From positions 1-17,822 of the forward strand of contig CAMLNB010000054.1 of assembly GCA_946481205.1 (NCBI GenBank): a stretch of 17,822 nucleotides of DNA, given 5' to 3'. The translations under genes were made by a program, and so were the position numbers. Shown here piece by piece: positions 14,818 through 17,822 of this stretch. The stretch comes from an uncultured Kangiella sp. Lineage in GTDB: Bacteria > Pseudomonadota > Gammaproteobacteria > Enterobacterales > DSM-103792. The notes under the pieces are model-generated. The model was not told the origin of the DNA and made no database searches. It worked only from the letters and a program-made list of their open reading frames with translations. Every line of letters begins with the position of its first letter. The stretch's first letter is position 1.

Positions 14818-14848
14818 ATGCTGAGTCTGAAAGGCGGCAGATTTGAGG

Positions 14849-14890
14849 ATTTTCCGTCGATTGGTGATTGTCTTTCTTGATTGCCATCAA
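14849..14890 (-). promoter_or_regulatory. FNR-dependent promoter of the decarboxylase-ubiU-ubiV operon
   Basis: TTGAT-TGCC-ATCAA (14877-14890) is a perfect FNR/Anr consensus. On the minus strand a -10 box GAAAAT (plus-strand positions 14849-14854) follows 22 nt after the site, placing the start near 14842, 41.5 bp from the site centre. This is class II FNR activation geometry and gives a leader of about 25 nt. Confidence 0.85.
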
Positions 14891-14982
14891 GCGAAGCTGA
14901 GTTAACGCTAATGCTGCCGATACGCGGTTTTATCCAGTTTTATGAATGAAAATCTGCTGAGTCGATAAGACTTTGGGTTTGC

Positions 14983-15684
14983 TTATTCGCGGATGGTGAG
15001 CTGTGAAAAAAGCGGCGCTACATGCTGTAGAACAAATTCTCGGTCAGCTTCGCTCCAGTCGTTTGATGGCAACCGGCTAGCAAGCCCCTGTCGGGTCTGA
15101 CAAATCTGAAGCACCCAGTTCTGCACACCAAACTGATGCAACTGACTGGCCAGTATCAACAGCCGCGCCCGTGACAGCAGATGCCAGTGCACTGTGGTCC
15201 GCACTTCATGAGCCACATCGTGTTGCAGCAATAGCTCCAGACTCTGCCAGGCGCGGCTGCCGGAACCGGGCGTGACGGTCAGCAGATCGTAGTGCTCGGG
15301 CAGTTCCTTCAAATCAAAGCCGACCCAATCGCACAGCGGCAACAAGTGTTTCAATCGATCCGGATAGGCACCGCCGGTATGCAGGCCGATCTTGAAGCCC
15401 ATGGCTTTCAGATCCGCAGCGGCGTTGAGGCTGGCCGACTGCGCAGTCGGTTCACCGCCACTCAGCACCACGGCATCGAGCAGGCCACGGCGCTGCTCGA
15501 GATGGCGACGAATCTCGTCCCAGCGAAAAGGCGTTTCCGCACGCGCGTCGAGCAGATGGTCGTTCTGGCAATAGGCACAGCGCCACGGACAGCCTTGGCA
15601 AAAAATGACCGCGGCAAGTTCGCCCGGGTAATCAATGGTGGTCAGTGGCGTATAACCACCGATGCGCAAGGTCGAGTCGTTCAT
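14983..15684 (-). CDS. nrdG: Anaerobic ribonucleotide reductase activating protein (radical SAM)
   Basis: A 233-residue radical SAM activase. The signature CxxxCxxC is Cys32, Cys36, Cys39 in CQGCPWRCAYCQND, with an extra Cys29. It starts RIGGYTPLTTIDYPGELAAVIF, the form of the larger NrdG type (about 230 residues) rather than the short E. coli type. VVLSGGEPT is the SAM-binding GGE motif. It uses SAM and an Fe-S cluster to place a glycyl radical on NrdD. The ATG at 15684 has GGGGGA 9 nt upstream, but this lies inside a strong hairpin. It follows the glycyl-loop protein gene by 39 nt. Confidence 0.95.
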   Translation of the reverse strand: MNDSTLRIGGYTPLTTIDYPGELAAVIFCQGCPWRCAYCQNDHLLDARAETPFRWDEIRRHLEQRRGLLDAVVLSGGEPTAQSASLNAAADLKAMGFKIGLHTGGAYPDRLKHLLPLCDWVGFDLKELPEHYDLLTVTPGSGSRAWQSLELLLQHDVAHEVRTTVHWHLLSRARLLILASQLHQFGVQNWVLQICQTRQGLASRLPSNDWSEADREFVLQHVAPLFSQLTIRE

Positions 15685-15693
15685 GCACTGAAA

Positions 15694-15717
15694 TCCCCCG
15701 GCAGGACCGCCGGGGGA
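15694..15717 (-). promoter_or_regulatory. Hairpin that buries the nrdG ribosome-binding site
   Basis: A 9-bp perfect stem (plus-strand arms TCCCCCGGC 15694-15702 and GCCGGGGGA 15709-15717) with a 6-nt loop. On the mRNA its 3' arm contains GGGGGA, the only purine-rich site at the right distance from the nrdG ATG. Its 5' arm begins 6 nt after the upstream stop codon. No T-run follows, so it is not a terminator. Confidence 0.7.
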
Positions 15718-15723
15718 GTTCCA

Positions 15724-15885
15724 TCAGTTGTAATGACCGCAGCATTTCTCGACGAAATGCTGGCGCTCGCGGTGTTCACTTTTCTTGCCGAGGTTGAACT
15801 CGGCAACCGGGCGGTGATAGCCCATGACCCGGGTCCAGACTTCACAGCGGGTTCTTTCTTCCGGTTTCAGTTCATTGACGGTCAT
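15724..15885 (-). CDS. Small protein carrying the NrdD glycyl-radical loop
   Basis: A 53-residue protein. Residues 12-42 (TRCEVWTRVMGYHRPVAEFN and LGKKSEHRER) match the extreme C-terminus of Thermotoga-type class III RNR, usually CEVYSRVxGYLRPV..WN.GK..EF..R. Gly22 in RVMGYHRP aligns with the glycine that carries the stable radical. The NrdD gene just upstream stops before this segment. AAGGAG lies 6 nt before the ATG, and an in-frame TAA lies upstream (15907-15909), so it is a separate gene, not a frameshifted tail read through. It ends with an unusual Cys48-Cys49 pair. It lies 98 nt after nrdD and 39 nt before nrdG. I infer that it completes NrdD as a second chain; a YfiD-like spare-part role is the alternative. 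Confidence 0.82.
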   Translation of the reverse strand: MTVNELKPEERTRCEVWTRVMGYHRPVAEFNLGKKSEHRERQHFVEKCCGHYN

Positions 15886-15983
15886 TGTGTGCTCCTTGTT
15901 TTGACTTTAGTACAGACTCAACTGAGGTACAGACGCCTTTGCCAACTTCATCCCGCTGAAGCGGGGTCAACGAGGCCTGCCGC
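15886..15983 (-). other. nrdD to glycyl-loop gene spacer with hairpins
   Basis: A 98-bp spacer holding a CCCGC/GCGGG hairpin (15952-15956 with 15961-15965, 4-nt loop), an 8-bp direct repeat GTACAGAC (15910-15917 and 15927-15934), and the left arm of a 7-bp stem GCCTGCC (15975-15981) with GGCAGGC (15992-15998) that spans the nrdD stop. No T-run follows, so read-through is expected. Confidence 0.5.
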
Positions 15984-17822
15984 TCAGGCGAGGCAGGCGG
16001 CTTCGTTGCGCTTTTTCTGCAGCAATGCTTCGTCGCATTTCGGGCAGAATTCGTGTTCACCGGCCAAATAGCCGTGCACCGGGCAGATCGAGAAAGTCGG
16101 GGTGATGGTGATGTACGGCAGCCGGAAGTTTTCCAGCGAGCGTCGCACCAGCTTCTTGCAGGCATCGGCCGACGAGATCTTCTCGCTCATGTACAGGTGC
16201 AGTACGGTGCCGCCGGTGTACTTGCATTGCAGCGCATCCTGCCGCACCAGCGCCTCGAAGGCGTCGTTGGTGAAACCGACCGGCAGCTGCGACGAGTTGG
16301 TGTAGTAGGGCTGCTGCGATGAACCCGCCTGCAGAATGTCCGGGAAGCGCTTCTGATCTTCCTTGGCAAAACGATAGGTCGTGCCTTCGGCCGGCGTGGC
16401 TTCGAGGTTATACAGATTGCCGGTGCGCTCCTGATACTCGGTCATCCGGGCGCGAACGTGGTCGAGCAGACGCAGTGCCAACTGATGGCCGCGGTCGTCG
16501 GTGATGTCGAATGCATCATCACTGAAGTTGCGGATCATCTCGTTGATGCCGTTGACGCCAATGGTCGAGAAATGATTGCGCAGCGTGCCGAGGTAGCGTT
16601 TGGTGTACGGATACAGGCCCATGTCGATGAACTGCTGGATGACTTTGCGTTTTATCTCCAGCGATTCGCTGGCCAGATCCATCAGTTCATCAAGCCGGGC
16701 CAGCAGGCCGGCTTCGTTGCCTTTGTAGAGATAACCCAGTCGGGCGCAATTGACGGTGACCACGCCAACCGAGCCGGTTTGCTCAGCCGAGCCGAACAGG
16801 CCGTTGCCGCGCTTGAGCAATTCCCGCAGATCGAGCTGCAGACGGCAGCACATCGACCGGATCTGGTTCGGTTTCATGTCCGAGTTGATGAAGTTCTGGA
16901 AGTAGGGCAGGCCGTACTTGGCGGTCATCTCAAACAAGCGGGTTGCGTTCTCGGAATCCCAATCGAAATCTTCGGTGATGTTGTAGGTCGGGATCGGGAA
17001 GGTGAAGACCCGGCCCTTGGCATCGCCCTTGGTCATGATCTCGATATAGGCACGGTTGATCAGATCCATTTCCGGCTTCAGGTCGCCGTAAGTGAACGGC
17101 ATTTCCTCACCGGCAATCAGCGGGATCTGATCGCGCAAGTCTTCCGGACAGACCCAGTCGAAGGTCAGGTTGGTGAAAGGCGTTTGGGTGCCCCAGCGCG
17201 ACGGCACGTTCAGGTTGTAGATGAGCTCCTGAATGCACTGCTTGATCGCGTCATAACTCATATTATCTTTGCGGACGAACGGCGCCATGTAGGTGTCGAA
17301 CGACGAGAACGCCTGTGCACCGGCCCATTCGTTCTGCAAGGTGCCGAGAAAATTGACGATCTGGCCGACCGCGCTCGACATGTGCTTCGGCGGCGCCGCT
17401 TCGACTTTGCCCGGCACACCGTTCAGGCCTTCCTGCAACAAGGTGCGCAGTGACCAGCCGGCACAATAACCAGACAGCATGTCGAGATCGTGAACGTGAA
17501 TATCGGCTTCCCGGTGCGCGATGCCGATCTCTGGCGGATAGACATGATTGAGCCAGTAATTGGCAATGACTTTGCCGGAGGTATTCAGAATCAAACCGCC
17601 GAGCGAGTAACCCTGGTTGGCATTGGCGTTGACGCGCCAGTCGTTGCGGGTCAGGTATTCGTTGATCGATTTCTCGACCTGTACAACGGTATTGCGGTCA
17701 GCACGCAGGCGCGCGCGCTGTTCGCGGTAGACAATATAGGCGCGCGCGGTGGCCAGAAAGTCATTGCCGATCAGCACCTGCTCGACAATGTCCTGCACTT
17801 GTTCGACGGTCGGAATATCGCC
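15984..17822 (-). CDS. nrdD: Anaerobic ribonucleoside-triphosphate reductase large part, 5' end beyond window, no C-terminal glycyl loop
   Basis: 612 codons are visible and the frame is open at the right edge; the first residues (GDIPTVEQVQDIVEQVL) look like the end of an ATP-cone domain. Class III RNR reduces ribonucleotides without O2 using a glycyl radical. The core has HVHDLDML and the substrate-site Cys pair in MCCRLQLDLREL (about 16830-16853), then GSVGVVTVNCARLGY. The C-terminal zinc motif CPVHGYLAGEHEFCPKC is at about 16035-16085. The protein then ends 16 residues later (LLQKKRNEAACLA) where family members continue into RVxGYLRP. The missing segment is encoded by the next gene. The apparent GTG start at 17798 is internal; the true start is outside. 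Confidence 0.95.
   Translation of the reverse strand, partial: GDIPTVEQVQDIVEQVLIGNDFLATARAYIVYREQRARLRADRNTVVQVEKSINEYLTRNDWRVNANANQGYSLGGLILNTSGKVIANYWLNHVYPPEIGIAHREADIHVHDLDMLSGYCAGWSLRTLLQEGLNGVPGKVEAAPPKHMSSAVGQIVNFLGTLQNEWAGAQAFSSFDTYMAPFVRKDNMSYDAIKQCIQELIYNLNVPSRWGTQTPFTNLTFDWVCPEDLRDQIPLIAGEEMPFTYGDLKPEMDLINRAYIEIMTKGDAKGRVFTFPIPTYNITEDFDWDSENATRLFEMTAKYGLPYFQNFINSDMKPNQIRSMCCRLQLDLRELLKRGNGLFGSAEQTGSVGVVTVNCARLGYLYKGNEAGLLARLDELMDLASESLEIKRKVIQQFIDMGLYPYTKRYLGTLRNHFSTIGVNGINEMIRNFSDDAFDITDDRGHQLALRLLDHVRARMTEYQERTGNLYNLEATPAEGTTYRFAKEDQKRFPDILQAGSSQQPYYTNSSQLPVGFTNDAFEALVRQDALQCKYTGGTVLHLYMSEKISSADACKKLVRRSLENFRLPYITITPTFSICPVHGYLAGEHEFCPKCDEALLQKKRNEAACLA

Noticed and set aside
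15724..16165. The glycyl-loop ORF as a simple frameshifted end of nrdD
   Set aside because: It has its own AAGGAG at 6 nt, an in-frame TAA at 15907-15909 upstream of the ATG, and 98 bp of non-homologous spacer after the nrdD stop. One indel would not join the two in a family-like sequence.

Overview
The window looks like a chromosomal segment of a facultatively anaerobic gammaproteobacterium outside the Enterobacterales. The evidence is the uvrY-uvrC-pgsA-tRNA order also found in E. coli, a LiuR-type leucine/isovalerate catabolic operon, rmf, and a full set of UbiT/UbiU/UbiV genes next to class III ribonucleotide reductase genes. Coding is dense and base composition fairly uniform. I see no transposase, phage gene, CRISPR array or rRNA.

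Layout. 1-2508 (minus strand): MerR-type regulator LiuR with a perfect 18-bp palindromic operator, isovaleryl-CoA dehydrogenase, and a thiolase cut by the left edge. 2789-3163 (plus): rmf with its terminator, then tRNA-Ser(UGA). 3458-6729 (plus): response regulator uvrY/gacA, uvrC, pgsA. 6776-7455 (plus): tRNA-Gly, tRNA-Cys, a second identical tRNA-Gly and tRNA-Leu, with two promoters and two terminators. 7484-9648 (minus): TMEM175-type channel, DUF2799 lipoprotein, YbaY+META lipoprotein.

9750-17822 is an anaerobic island and the most interesting part. On the plus strand a chorismate mutase-like/DGC zinc-protein fusion lies 2 nt before ubiT. Converging from the minus strand are NrdD (5' end outside the window), a 53-residue protein carrying the NrdD glycyl-radical loop, NrdG, a ThDP-dependent decarboxylase, UbiU and UbiV. 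A perfect FNR box precedes the decarboxylase-ubiU-ubiV unit. A weaker FNR-like site with the same 22-nt spacing to a -10 element precedes the fusion gene.

How it may work together. UbiT, UbiU and UbiV make ubiquinone without O2, and NrdD/NrdG make deoxyribonucleotides without O2, so the island supports anaerobic respiration and growth. Two features go beyond the standard genes. First, class III RNR appears split, with the glycyl-radical loop on its own small gene and the nrdG ribosome-binding site buried in a hairpin just behind that gene. Second, a chorismate mutase-like domain is fused to a DGC domain beside UbiTUV. U32-family hydroxylases related to UbiU/UbiV (TrhP, RlhA) need prephenate, the product of chorismate mutase, so this fusion could supply the hydroxyl donor locally. 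That link is inference.
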